From Pirellulales bacterium (GTDB taxonomy: Bacteria > Planctomycetota > Planctomycetia > Pirellulales > JAICIG01): a stretch of 15,495 nucleotides of DNA. Numbering within the stretch: the first letter of the stretch is position 1; each line of letters opens with the position of its first letter. A model generated the notes under the pieces. It searched no databases. It was not told the origin of the DNA and was given only the letters and a program-made list of their open reading frames with translations. The translations under genes were made by a program, and so were the position numbers. Positions 5,273 through 12,543 of the stretch are shown here, one piece after another. The stretch is taken from the NCBI GenBank assembly GCA_025924495.1, contig JAICIG010000162.1, positions 1-15,495 on the forward strand, given 5' to 3'.

Positions 5273-7369
5273 TTATTCGGTTGTCGCTGCGCTCTTAAAG
5301 AACCGCCGTTCGAGCTCCTGCTGTCCGAGCTGGCTGTAATACTTGACTAGTTCCACCCGGAGCTGTCGGGGCGTGAGCGATCTACGCTCGATTCGCTCGT
5401 AAAGGTCGGCATGCCGGCGGTGATATTGCCGGGCGACGTCCAAGTCCTCTTCGGTATAACCCTCGGCGGCAAGCGAACTGAGCGGACCGGCCAGCAGCAG
5501 TTCGCGAGCATCGGCAAAGTCGGCGCTGCAACTGAAAGCGATCTCGTCGAGCGTTTCCACGACGGCCGCCGCTTTGGCCGCCGAGACCAGATCTGTCTCG
5601 ACACTGACCTGTGCGGCTTTGGCCAGCGCCTGGGCCAACAACGGGTTGCTCTTTGAGGCTTCGGCGACCTTCAATCGCAGCGACTGAAATAAGTCGGGTG
5701 AAGGGACGAGCGTCTGCGTCGCCAGCAGTTGGGCAAAGTGGTCGAAGATCGCTTCCTCCACCTCGCGTTTTGGGTCGTACATCGGCTCGCGACGGCCGAC
5801 GAGCTGTAGCTGCGAAGAGAACAGCGCCCCGGTGGGCGAAATGAAGTCTTCGCCGAACGACAAGCCGAGCTGAGCCAGGTTCTCGACCGTGCGGCCGCCG
5901 GCGGGGAATTCCGCAATCGGAAAGAAATCAGTGCGCTGGGCCGGAGTTTTCAGCGAGCATAAGAACAGCAGGCCGGCGCAATAAGTATGCACCTTCTTCC
6001 CCGGCAGCGATTGGTCTTTCAAGGCCAACACCCGATCGGTGCGAAAATTCAGATCGAATTGCGACTCGTTGCCGATCACGTCGCGCGCCGCCTCGCCCAT
6101 GGCTGCGGCGATTTTCGGATCGGGATGCCGCAGAAAACAGTAATGCAAAGTGCGTGCGACGTAGGTCTCGACGTTCGTCGCTGGGATGCTGTTTCCGCGC
6201 TCGGGCAGATCGACGAGTACCATCCGCCGAACGCCGTCGCTGCCTTGCTCGAGCGCTACGACGCCGACATGCGTAAACAGCCCCGGCGAAAGATCGGTAA
6301 ACAGGTTATACGGTGAAGGATTGCGCATCAGCAGCCAATCGCCGGGCTGCACTTCGAAACCGCCCATGCGGTAACGGTTGTCGGTAATGCCTTCGCGCGC
6401 CAGTCGCTCGAGCCAGGAAAGCAGTTCGCGGCGGCGGCGCGCCGAATCGGCAGACAATTGTGATTCCGGCACGCGCGCTACATATTGATAGAGCTGCCGC
6501 GGAGTGATCGGCGGAATCTCGGGCCCGGCCGGCGTACCAGGCCGCGGTTCCTGCGGCAAGCCGATCCGCCGGATGGTTTCCGCCACGCCAATTGCCAAAT
6601 CGCCCGGAAGTTGTCCGGTTTCGAGCATCTGCGCCAGTTGAGGCAATAACGAATGGTCCCCGGCAACGGCGGCCAATTCCAACAACTTGCGAGATGCTGA
6701 CAAGTTCGGAACATTGACCACCGGACGATTGGCCAGGATCCGCAGCCGAGGCGACGGCGGCGGCTGCCGCGCCGGCGTGGCGATGGGCTGTAATAATTGC
6801 TGCAAAAGCTGCTGCGAAAGTACGAAGGCGCCGACTGAGCTCCGATACGCAATCAGCGTATCGACCAGCCGCGCCAGTTCATTCGGATCGCGAGACAGCC
6901 TCGGCACGGCGATGTTGAGCGAGTCGACTTGCAGATAACGCATCCGGCCCGACAGATCGATCAATTGGCTGGTTGCCTGCAAATACGCCCGCAATGCGTC
7001 GCGTTGTTCCTCGCCGGGCTCCAGCGAAGAAAACTGCCGACGCATCTCGAGCGTCTCATCCAGCCGGCGATCGATGCGCTGTTTTGCGGCGAGCAATCGC
7101 CGGACCGCTTGCAGCGTTTGCGCGGAGTTCATGCGTTCGAGCTTGGCCAGGATGACCGCCCATTGTTCGATGGCGTCGGCCGCCTTTGCCGCCCGAAGAT
7201 TGCCCGTGGCGGAGAATTTCGCCGCCTGGCGAGGCACGGCCCGATCGAGTTCGTCGATCCAGCGTTCCAGCGCATCGGGAGACGGCTCGGCGGCGCCCGC
7301 GGGATTCGCTGACGCGAACAGGGCAACCAGGCCGAGGCCAAGGCAGAGCCAACGCTTGAGACAATTCAC
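5273..7369 (-). CDS. Large exported protein with a YiiX-like permuted papain (NlpC/P60-related) domain
   Basis: This 698-residue protein starts at GTG 7369, with GGGAG (7377-7381) seven bases upstream. Residues 1-27 form a signal peptide ending PAGA. Residues 28-330 are mostly helical with a Pro-rich linker at 198-209. Residues about 336-480 match the YiiX/YaeF-type circularly permuted papain-like hydrolases. The strand FEVQPGDWLLMRN leads into SPGLFTHVGVVAL with the expected catalytic His367. Further on, KVHTYCAGLLFLCSL carries the expected nucleophile Cys464. The order His then Cys is the hallmark of the permuted family. Residues 535-690 form a second helical region, ending in charged sequence. 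Members are thought to cut amide, peptide or lipid-linked bonds, and the true substrate here is unknown. The sizeable helical arms suggest a multi-domain envelope enzyme. It lies 73-106 nt from the downstream ferredoxin gene, a doubtful operon partner. Confidence 0.8.
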   Translation of the reverse strand: MNCLKRWLCLGLGLVALFASANPAGAAEPSPDALERWIDELDRAVPRQAAKFSATGNLRAAKAADAIEQWAVILAKLERMNSAQTLQAVRRLLAAKQRIDRRLDETLEMRRQFSSLEPGEEQRDALRAYLQATSQLIDLSGRMRYLQVDSLNIAVPRLSRDPNELARLVDTLIAYRSSVGAFVLSQQLLQQLLQPIATPARQPPPSPRLRILANRPVVNVPNLSASRKLLELAAVAGDHSLLPQLAQMLETGQLPGDLAIGVAETIRRIGLPQEPRPGTPAGPEIPPITPRQLYQYVARVPESQLSADSARRRRELLSWLERLAREGITDNRYRMGGFEVQPGDWLLMRNPSPYNLFTDLSPGLFTHVGVVALEQGSDGVRRMVLVDLPERGNSIPATNVETYVARTLHYCFLRHPDPKIAAAMGEAARDVIGNESQFDLNFRTDRVLALKDQSLPGKKVHTYCAGLLFLCSLKTPAQRTDFFPIAEFPAGGRTVENLAQLGLSFGEDFISPTGALFSSQLQLVGRREPMYDPKREVEEAIFDHFAQLLATQTLVPSPDLFQSLRLKVAEASKSNPLLAQALAKAAQVSVETDLVSAAKAAAVVETLDEIAFSCSADFADARELLLAGPLSSLAAEGYTEEDLDVARQYHRRHADLYERIERRSLTPRQLRVELVKYYSQLGQQELERRFFKSAATTE

Positions 7370-7376
7370 GCACGTA

Positions 7377-7381
7377 CTCCC
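7377..7381 (-). promoter_or_regulatory. Ribosome site supporting a GTG start
   Basis: CTCCC on + reads GGGAG on the minus strand, seven bases before GTG 7369 of the permuted-papain gene. The signal peptide begins directly at this GTG. Confidence 0.5.
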
Positions 7382-7522
7382 AGCGAAATCGAGGACCCAA
7401 AAGCAATCTTATTCATATACCTTGCCGCAGCCATGAGTGCCAGTTTTGCAGCCTGCGCGGGATGCGCCAAGAAACCGGCCGGCGGAGCAATGCAGGCCTA
7501 CGGAGAATTGCCCTGAGCATCG

Positions 7523-7594
7523 AAAAGCCGCCGGATATTGGGGCAAATCTTCGGGCCCAAGGCCCCACGGAATGCGGCACTCGGCGGCTATTTT
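7523..7594 (-). terminator. Long-loop hairpin at the 3' end of the UxaC-like gene
   Basis: AGCCGCCG (7526-7533) and CGGCGGCT (7582-7589) are exact reverse complements. On the minus strand the distal arm is followed by TTTTC. The arms are 48 nt apart, and the loop holds a smaller GGGCC/GGCCC hairpin. The proximal arm overlaps the stop codon (7588-7590). The layout fits a branched terminator, but the long loop keeps confidence low. Confidence 0.35.
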
Positions 7595-8877
7595 CCCATG
7601 CTGAAGATCCGCTCGACGTTGCCGCGCAAGATGCGCCGCCCGAAACCCACGGCGCGCGCTTCGCTCCAGCCGCGATCGACTACATAGCGCTCGGCCAGAA
7701 TCTTCGCCAAGATCCGCTTGTACATGGCGAATTTCGGCAGTCCGAACTCGAGTTTGTACATATCGCTGTAGTAACCGATTTGTTTGGTCTGCGGCACGGC
7801 CTCGAGCCGGGCCGAGGCATCGTGCTCGATGTAGGTCGGCGTATTGGAATACCACCAGTGCCCGTTGGTCACAACGTTGGGGAAAATCCAGCTATAGCTG
7901 GTCAATTCCTGATTGGTGACGCTGGCCAGCACCGAGATGGGAAACACGACCTGCGGGAAGGCGTTGAACAGATCGCGATACTGAATCAGTGAAACGCGAC
8001 TATCGTACAGGTCTTGGCCTTGATAGACGCCGGCGGCATACACGGCCCGATTGACGCCGATCATCAAATCGAACGGCAGGCGGTAATCGGCGCAATACTC
8101 GGCTAGCGTCCAGAAGACGAAGCTGGAAAACTCCTTCGCCCGGGCCGGCGCGGCGGCGGGGCCTTGAGAAAACATCTCGGCCACGGCAACCTCGGCTGTG
8201 GCTGGTTGAATTCGATGCGGAGCAAAGTCGGGCGGCAACGAGATGGCGCAGGCCTTGGCGCCGCGGGCCGTGAAGTGGTCGAACAGCCGGCCAATCGCTT
8301 GGCGGAGCGTGACCGCGTCGTTCACCGAAATGCCGCTTGCCTTTTCCAGCCGTTCGTGGACTTCCCGTTTGCCAAGGTGAAACACCAGGTCGTCGGTCCG
8401 CAAGCAGGGAATATAGACGCTGGTGTCGAACCCGGTCAGCGGATCGTCGAAATCGTTCGTCAGGAAGACGGCTTCCAGCTTGCTTTGGCGGAGCACTTGA
8501 GCGGCCCAGTCGGGCTGCCGCATTCGCGCTTCGGCAGTATCGTAGAGCCGCTCCCAATTGTTCGCGTCGACCAGCTCGTCTTCAAAACCGAAAAACTCGC
8601 GGGCCATTTCGACGAGCCAACTATACTGAATCGTGTTTTCGATCGGTCCGAGCGCTTCGACCAATCGGCGGACTTTCTCTTTGGGATCGAGCCTCGGCTC
8701 CTCGATCCTTGCTTTCGGCATGCCGGCGGAGTGGGCCAACTCCGTGTAGTAGTGGTAGCCCAAGAGATCGGCGAGCGTCGTCGAGGCCGGCGCGTGCGGA
8801 TTAATATGGGAATGAGGATCGATCAACGCCAGCGCGTTGAGTTCATCGAACAATCGCTTTCGCAGTGCCTCGGACAT
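7588..8877 (-). CDS. Divergent glucuronate isomerase (UxaC)-like amidohydrolase-fold protein
   Basis: This 429-residue protein starts at ATG 8877, with GAGGG about eight to nine bases upstream. It has no signal peptide, so it is cytoplasmic. Residues 19-28 (IDPHSHINPH) carry the HxH metal motif (His22, His24) that opens the barrel in UxaC and its relatives. TNDFDDPL at 140-147 matches the UxaC TDDP strand. Near the C terminus, NGHWWYSNTP (338-347) and YYSDMYKLEF..PKFAMYKRIL match the UxaC WWF and TDSRS..RHEYFRRIL region, with the Asp kept (Asp372). UxaC interconverts glucuronate and fructuronate, or galacturonate and tagaturonate. Here the usual QLHIGxxRNNN segment reads DLMIGVNRAVY, so the expected His is Met272. 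The protein is also shorter than the roughly 470 residues usual for UxaC. It may act on another uronate or sugar acid. It opens a minus-strand run and faces the sigma-factor gene divergently. Confidence 0.75.
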   Translation of the reverse strand: MSEALRKRLFDELNALALIDPHSHINPHAPASTTLADLLGYHYYTELAHSAGMPKARIEEPRLDPKEKVRRLVEALGPIENTIQYSWLVEMAREFFGFEDELVDANNWERLYDTAEARMRQPDWAAQVLRQSKLEAVFLTNDFDDPLTGFDTSVYIPCLRTDDLVFHLGKREVHERLEKASGISVNDAVTLRQAIGRLFDHFTARGAKACAISLPPDFAPHRIQPATAEVAVAEMFSQGPAAAPARAKEFSSFVFWTLAEYCADYRLPFDLMIGVNRAVYAAGVYQGQDLYDSRVSLIQYRDLFNAFPQVVFPISVLASVTNQELTSYSWIFPNVVTNGHWWYSNTPTYIEHDASARLEAVPQTKQIGYYSDMYKLEFGLPKFAMYKRILAKILAERYVVDRGWSEARAVGFGRRILRGNVERIFSMGK

Positions 8878-9169
8878 CGTTTCATTCCCTCGGAAAAGGC
8901 AGACTTTTCACGCGCCCCATGTGTCGCTGTTATAGCGAAAACGGATTCGGTCGGCAGGGGTCGGCCAAGGAGCCGCTGGCAGAAGTTTTGGCGACGTTGG
9001 TTTGCATCCAACTCATTGTCCGGATGCTAGTTAGGGCGCTTCTTGCGTGGCTAATCGCACTTTTTGGCTGAATCCGTAGTCAAACTTTGAGGATTGTGCT
9101 CGAATTGAGTCATGCAGGGATATTAATACAAGCCGCTCTTCTTACTCTCCTATTTTCGCCGCAACAGTC
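8878..9169. other. Divergent intergenic region between the UxaC-like gene and the sigma factor gene
   Basis: These 292 bases hold no convincing gene in either strand; short open frames lack ribosome sites and family resemblance. The stretch nearest the sigma gene is richer in A+T. It contains a 6-bp inverted repeat, GCATCC (9004-9009) and GGATGC (9022-9027). Any sigma-gene promoter must lie here, but I found no well-spaced -35/-10 pair on the + strand. Confidence 0.6.
8929..8957 (-). promoter_or_regulatory. Candidate promoter for the UxaC-like gene
   Basis: On the minus strand TATAAC (8934-8929) is a five-of-six match to a sigma70 -10 box. CTGCCG sits 17 bases upstream (8957-8952) as a weak three-of-six -35 box. 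The start codon lies about 50 nt downstream. Planctomycete promoter consensus is poorly known, so this is only a candidate. Confidence 0.25.
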
Positions 9170-9778
9170 ATGGCCGACATCAAAACGGACCATCCCGAAG
9201 CCCCGTCCGAGGACAGCCAGATTCTGGCTCTCTGGTCGTGCGGCCGCCGCGAGGAGAGTCTGCGGTTGCTGTTGAGCGAACACGGCGGCAAGGTTCGTGC
9301 GGCGTTGCGCAGGCGTTTTCCCTCGGTCCGCGATGAACATGTGGTTCTAGAGGCAATCAACGATGCCGCGCGCAGCGTGTTTAAGGCGTACGACCCGGCA
9401 AAAGGTTGCAGCTTGGGCGGCTGGTTTCTATTCATTGCCGGCCGGCGCTTATGTGATTTGGTGCGCGGCGAGCGATTGCGGCTCGAAAAAAGCGCGCCGC
9501 TCGACTACGGCCTGGCGAACGACGAACGCAGCTCGCCCGAAAATCGCTTGATGGGCGAGGAATTCCGGGCGGCAGTGAATCGAGCGATCAGTCAGCTCTC
9601 CGGGTTGGAGCGCGCCGTAATCGAGGCCGACATCGATGCCGGCAAGCAAGCCCGCGCAGGCAGTCTGGCGCGCCGATTGAAGACGACGGAGCAATCGATC
9701 TACGCGGCCCGCGCTCGAGCGCGCAGGAAGTTGCTCGAATCGCCATGGATGAAGCCCCTTTATCGCAGCACAGGATGA
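9170..9778 (+). CDS. ECF-type sigma-70 family RNA polymerase sigma factor
   Basis: This 202-residue cytoplasmic protein starts at ATG 9170, which lacks a clear ribosome site; no longer in-frame start is available. Residues about 30-101 fit sigma region 2. A helical RPO-binding part (LLLSEHGGKVRAALRRRFPSV) leads to AYDPAKGCSLGGWFLFIAGRRLCDLVR, which corresponds to the '-10 reading' part of ECF sigmas. Residues about 137-190 fit region 4, with a helix-turn-helix: ISQLSGLERAVIEADIDAG, then GSLARRLKTTEQSIYAARARARRKLLE. Regions 1 and 3 are absent, as in ECF factors. It should direct RNA polymerase to a specific set of promoters in response to some signal. The stop TGA overlaps the next gene's ATG (ATGA at 9775-9778), so the neighbour is translated with it and is the natural candidate for its regulator or partner. 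The target promoters are unknown. Confidence 0.85.
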   Translation: MADIKTDHPEAPSEDSQILALWSCGRREESLRLLLSEHGGKVRAALRRRFPSVRDEHVVLEAINDAARSVFKAYDPAKGCSLGGWFLFIAGRRLCDLVRGERLRLEKSAPLDYGLANDERSSPENRLMGEEFRAAVNRAISQLSGLERAVIEADIDAGKQARAGSLARRLKTTEQSIYAARARARRKLLESPWMKPLYRSTG

Positions 9779-10413
9779 CTCCCATGAGTTTGCGCATTCG
9801 GCGCGGCGTGTTGAGCGCCGGTCATGATTCATCGTCCCAAGGCATCGTTGACGAACTGCCTTGGGACAGCGTCAGAGCCGCCCAGGCGGCGTTCGACGCA
9901 GCGCCGCAGGAGTCCCTGGCCGCGGAAGAGATCGAGACGCTGCTGCGCTGGCAGGCTGCAGCCAAATCGGCCCGAGTGCTGTCGCGCCGCCGCCGTTCCA
10001 TGCGGTCTCCCAATTATCGCTTGTATCCCGAATCGCTTGAGCGCCGCGACGTGCCGACACCCGCGTTTTCCTTGACGCTGTTGGCCGTGAGCTTGCCCCC
10101 CGCCGTTGCGGCCTGGAACGACGAACAAGTTGCGCATGAAACAGTCGGCGAAACCGCCTGTTTGTCGGCCGAGCGGAGCGGCCAGCGTGTTTGTTGTGGC
10201 GCGAGCTCGATCGAGACAAACTTGAACGAGCCCCAATTAATTGAAGGTGAAGAGAATCCGCCCGAGAGCGACTCGCTGCAGTTTGCGCTCGCCGAAGGCC
10301 TGAGAGGCTGGGACGACTACAACGCCCAGCCAAATGACTGGGCGCTGATTGAGTTGCTCGCCACCTCGTCTCCCAGCAATCGATATCTCGAGCCGCTTGG
10401 CTGGTGCGCGTAG
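9775..10413 (+). CDS. Unknown protein coupled to the sigma factor, with a LERRDVP motif and short hydrophobic stretch
   Basis: I read 212 residues from ATG 9775, which overlaps the sigma stop codon. ATG 9784 is an alternative, with AGGA at 9772-9775 eight bases upstream. The N-terminal half is charged and helical (LPWDSVRAAQAAF, then LAAEEIETLLRWQAAA), ending in an Arg cluster SRRRRSMRS at 70-78. Then comes YPESLERRDVPTPAF (84-98), which resembles the LExR..P motif placed before the signal-like segment of many planctomycete surface proteins. A 16-residue hydrophobic stretch follows (98-113, FSLTLLAVSLPPAVAA). The rest is acidic, with two adjacent Cys (140-141) and no HxxxCxxC zinc motif. An anti-sigma or membrane-anchored partner role is an inference from translational coupling. 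I recognise no family. The gene ends 29 nt before the convergent barrel gene. Confidence 0.65.
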   Translation: MTPMSLRIRRGVLSAGHDSSSQGIVDELPWDSVRAAQAAFDAAPQESLAAEEIETLLRWQAAAKSARVLSRRRRSMRSPNYRLYPESLERRDVPTPAFSLTLLAVSLPPAVAAWNDEQVAHETVGETACLSAERSGQRVCCGASSIETNLNEPQLIEGEENPPESDSLQFALAEGLRGWDDYNAQPNDWALIELLATSSPSNRYLEPLGWCA

Positions 10414-10442
10414 GCGTCACCGCCGGAACGGCGCCCGCGCTG

Positions 10443-11672
10443 CTAGAAACTCAAGCCGGCGCGGAGCAGCACCGTGTCGCTCGGATGGGCTGTTGGCGTG
10501 CCGCTGCGATAAATGATGTGGCGATCGAAGACGTAACCGACTTCGAAATTGCCCCGCACGCCGTTCAAGTTGAACCACTCGAGACCCGCCAGTACGCGCA
10601 GGTCGTTGTACTCGACCGTGTCGCCAGCGCCGCTGGCGCGCTGCACGGTCCACTTGCCGCCGCCGTATTCGCCGGCCAGGTAACCCCAGACGTCGGTGTT
10701 GCGAATGGTGGTCAATCGTTGCGAGATCTTTGGGTTGGGAAATAGCAGCGCGAACCGCGTGTCCTGGTTGGGCGTCCAAATAACGCCGCCCGCCGGCAAG
10801 ATCTTGACGGTCAAACGATCGAGATACCATACGCCCGCGGCGACTTGCCACTGCGGCGAAAACGTCACGATTCCGAGCCCGCGGCCAAGAATTCGGACGC
10901 TTTGCGAGTTGACCTTGCTGAAATCGCTGTACACGCCGACACGTACGTCGAGATCGGCGCTAAACCACGACGTCACTTGCGGCCGCCAACTCGTATCGAG
11001 ATAGGCATCGTAGGCGTTGGGGGGCAAGTCGGGAGAGCCGGCAAAATTGCCGGAAGCCGGGCCGTTCCACGAGTGGTACGTGAAGCCCGGCGTTAAAAAG
11101 ATCGGCGCCGGGTTGGCCAGTATCGGAAAAGCGAATGAGCCGCCCAAGCCGACGTCGTCAATGCCAAAGCCGTGTTGGCCGAACCTCGCCAAATAGGTGT
11201 TTTCAAAGAATAGTTCGCTCAAGAACCGCTGCCGTGGCGGTAGCGTGCCGTCGGGCAAGGGTTGGCTGTAGGGGTTCTGGCCGTAGGTTCCATACGGCGT
11301 CACCGCCTGGCTGCCGTAAGGCGCCACGCCTGGCGCGCCGGGAACGACGCTCCCCTGCCCATAGGGCGAAACGACTGGGGGCTGTGCGCTGGGGGCGGCG
11401 TAAGGGTCCCAAGCGGGCGAGGCGGGCTGAATCGAGCCATCCAGGGTCGCGGCCGGCGATTGACCGCTGTAAAACGGGCTCTCCGGCTCGACGACCGTGG
11501 GAACTTGCACCCTCGGCTGGGCAAGCGCAGCGGTCGCCATGAGCGGCGCGAGCAATGCGATTGCGGTGCGTAGGTAGATTGCGTAACTCAGGACGTCAGC
11601 CTCGTTCTGGGCGCCTCGGTCAGACGTTCGCCAGACTTGAGAGAAAACGGCAAATTGAAAGCGGAATCTCAA
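10443..11672 (-). CDS. Outer-membrane beta-barrel protein candidate with N-terminal Pro/Tyr/Gly linker
   Basis: The frame opens at TTG 11672 (409 residues), but that codon has only a weak ribosome site and precedes a non-signal stretch. A CTG at 11591 has GAGG eight bases upstream (11600-11603) and begins directly with a good signal peptide, SYAIYLRTAIALLAPLMATA then ALA/QP, so the true start may be CTG and the protein 382 residues. I give the longer frame. After the signal, residues 53-145 (numbered from TTG) are Pro/Gly/Tyr/Gln-rich, with SPYGQG, APYGSQ and TPYGTYGQNPY repeats. From about 150 onward, alternating hydrophobic and polar strands typical of a barrel follow (LDVRVGVYSDF, WQVAAGVWYLDRL, LRVLAGLEWF, NFEVGYVFDR). 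The end is LLRAGLSF, with the C-terminal Phe expected by the Bam machinery. It may belong to the planctomycete DUF6268-like barrels, which I cannot confirm. Function unknown. Confidence 0.75.
   Translation of the reverse strand: MRFRFQFAVFSQVWRTSDRGAQNEADVLSYAIYLRTAIALLAPLMATAALAQPRVQVPTVVEPESPFYSGQSPAATLDGSIQPASPAWDPYAAPSAQPPVVSPYGQGSVVPGAPGVAPYGSQAVTPYGTYGQNPYSQPLPDGTLPPRQRFLSELFFENTYLARFGQHGFGIDDVGLGGSFAFPILANPAPIFLTPGFTYHSWNGPASGNFAGSPDLPPNAYDAYLDTSWRPQVTSWFSADLDVRVGVYSDFSKVNSQSVRILGRGLGIVTFSPQWQVAAGVWYLDRLTVKILPAGGVIWTPNQDTRFALLFPNPKISQRLTTIRNTDVWGYLAGEYGGGKWTVQRASGAGDTVEYNDLRVLAGLEWFNLNGVRGNFEVGYVFDRHIIYRSGTPTAHPSDTVLLRAGLSF
11600..11603 (-). promoter_or_regulatory. Ribosome site pointing to a CTG start
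   Basis: CCTC on + is GAGG on the minus strand, eight bases upstream of the in-frame CTG at 11591. No ATG, GTG or TTG lies at a suitable place before the signal peptide other than the distant TTG at 11672. Confidence 0.35.
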
Positions 11673-11926
11673 TATCAGTCGTGCCGTTCCGGGTCAAGGC
11701 CGGTTGGCGTTGCCTTTGCTCTCCAGATCAGTACGATAGCATCGGACCGAGGATTGCGCCGCCGCGGCAGTTCGCTCTTAAGCGCACTATCGCCCCGCCA
11801 CGACAGCCTCTGTCTTCGCTCTGGTCGCGTTGCCCTGCGGGCGACCGGAGCTCGTCCGAGCAGCAATCCGGATTCTGCACGCAGCCCGCCGCCATTTTAC
11901 CCTTCTGATCAGGACCGCCGCCCCAC
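11673..11926. other. Divergent intergenic region before the cyclo-ligase gene
   Basis: No gene is supported in these 254 bases (about 335 if the barrel gene starts at CTG 11591). A weak + strand promoter candidate is TTGCCT (11710-11715) and TACGAT (11732-11737), 16 bases apart and four-of-six matches each. It would leave a leader of about 180 nt before the cyclo-ligase start. I see no recognisable riboswitch fold by eye. Confidence 0.45.
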
Positions 11927-12532
11927 ATGACGCCCGAGCAAGTCGTTGATTTTAGTCAGCGGAAGCAGGAAATTCGCGAACAAGCGCACGCCAATCGCAA
12001 GGCGCAGCCCAACAAGGAAGAGTTGAGTCGCGCCATTTGTGCGCAGTTTGCCGCACTGCCGGAATACGGCAAGGCGAAGACAGTCATGTTCTACGTCGAC
12101 GTGCGCACTGAAGTGCGCACTCGCGAATATCTGCCCACCGCCTTAACGCACGGCAAGCGAATTGTCGTCCCTTATTGCGTCGACGGCGAGCTGGAGCTGT
12201 TTCTGCTGGAAGGCATGGATGAGCTGGCGATCGGCATGTACAAGATTCTCGAACCGAAGCCCGAACTGCGACTCTTGCCGGCAAAGCGAGTCGAAGTGGC
12301 CGAACTCGATCTGATCATGGTTCCCGGCGTCGCATTCGACCGCAGCGGAGCGCGAATGGGCCATGGATTCGGGTACTACGATAAGCTCTTGGAACACGCC
12401 CGTGCGGATACGCCGCTGGTGGCGCTGGCTTTCGAGTGCCAATTGTTTCCAGAGATACCGACGGCGCCGCACGACATTTTCATGGACAAGATCATCACCG
12501 AGCAGACGATCTATCAGGGCAAAGGGCGGTAA
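11927..12532 (+). CDS. fau: 5-formyltetrahydrofolate cyclo-ligase
   Basis: This 201-residue cytoplasmic enzyme (E. coli Fau/YgfA, MTHFS family) uses ATP to convert 5-formyl-THF to 5,10-methenyl-THF. The start ATG 11927 has a distant AGGA (11911-11914). Residues 12-40 hold the Arg/Lys-rich start helix (RKQEIREQAHANRKAQ). VMFYVDVRTEVRTREYL (53-69) is the substrate-side strand with the conserved Glu. The family signature spans 132-155: VPGVAFDRSGARMGHGFGYYDKLL, whose Gly-rich GxGxGYYD core binds ATP. Length is normal. The next gene, Ftr, starts about 11 nt after the stop, so the two are probably one operon. That placement suggests a link to H4MPT-dependent C1 metabolism, not only folate repair. 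Confidence 0.9.
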   Translation: MTPEQVVDFSQRKQEIREQAHANRKAQPNKEELSRAICAQFAALPEYGKAKTVMFYVDVRTEVRTREYLPTALTHGKRIVVPYCVDGELELFLLEGMDELAIGMYKILEPKPELRLLPAKRVEVAELDLIMVPGVAFDRSGARMGHGFGYYDKLLEHARADTPLVALAFECQLFPEIPTAPHDIFMDKIITEQTIYQGKGR

Positions 12533-12543
12533 CGCGCGTGGCC

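Noticed and set aside
7422..7446. Possible sigma54 promoter (TGGCAC...TGC on the minus strand) upstream of the permuted-papain gene
   Set aside because: The GG-GC spacing is one base too long compared with the strict -24/-12 consensus, and no activator gene is nearby.
7409..7855. Long minus-strand open frame of about 148 residues beneath the UxaC-like gene's 3' end
   Set aside because: It mostly overlaps the real gene out of frame, is Arg-rich and irregular, and shows no family motif or ribosome site.
10421..10433. CGCCG-GAA-CGGCG hairpin between the LERR-motif gene and the barrel gene
   Set aside because: Only five base pairs and no T run on either strand; could be chance in GC-rich DNA.
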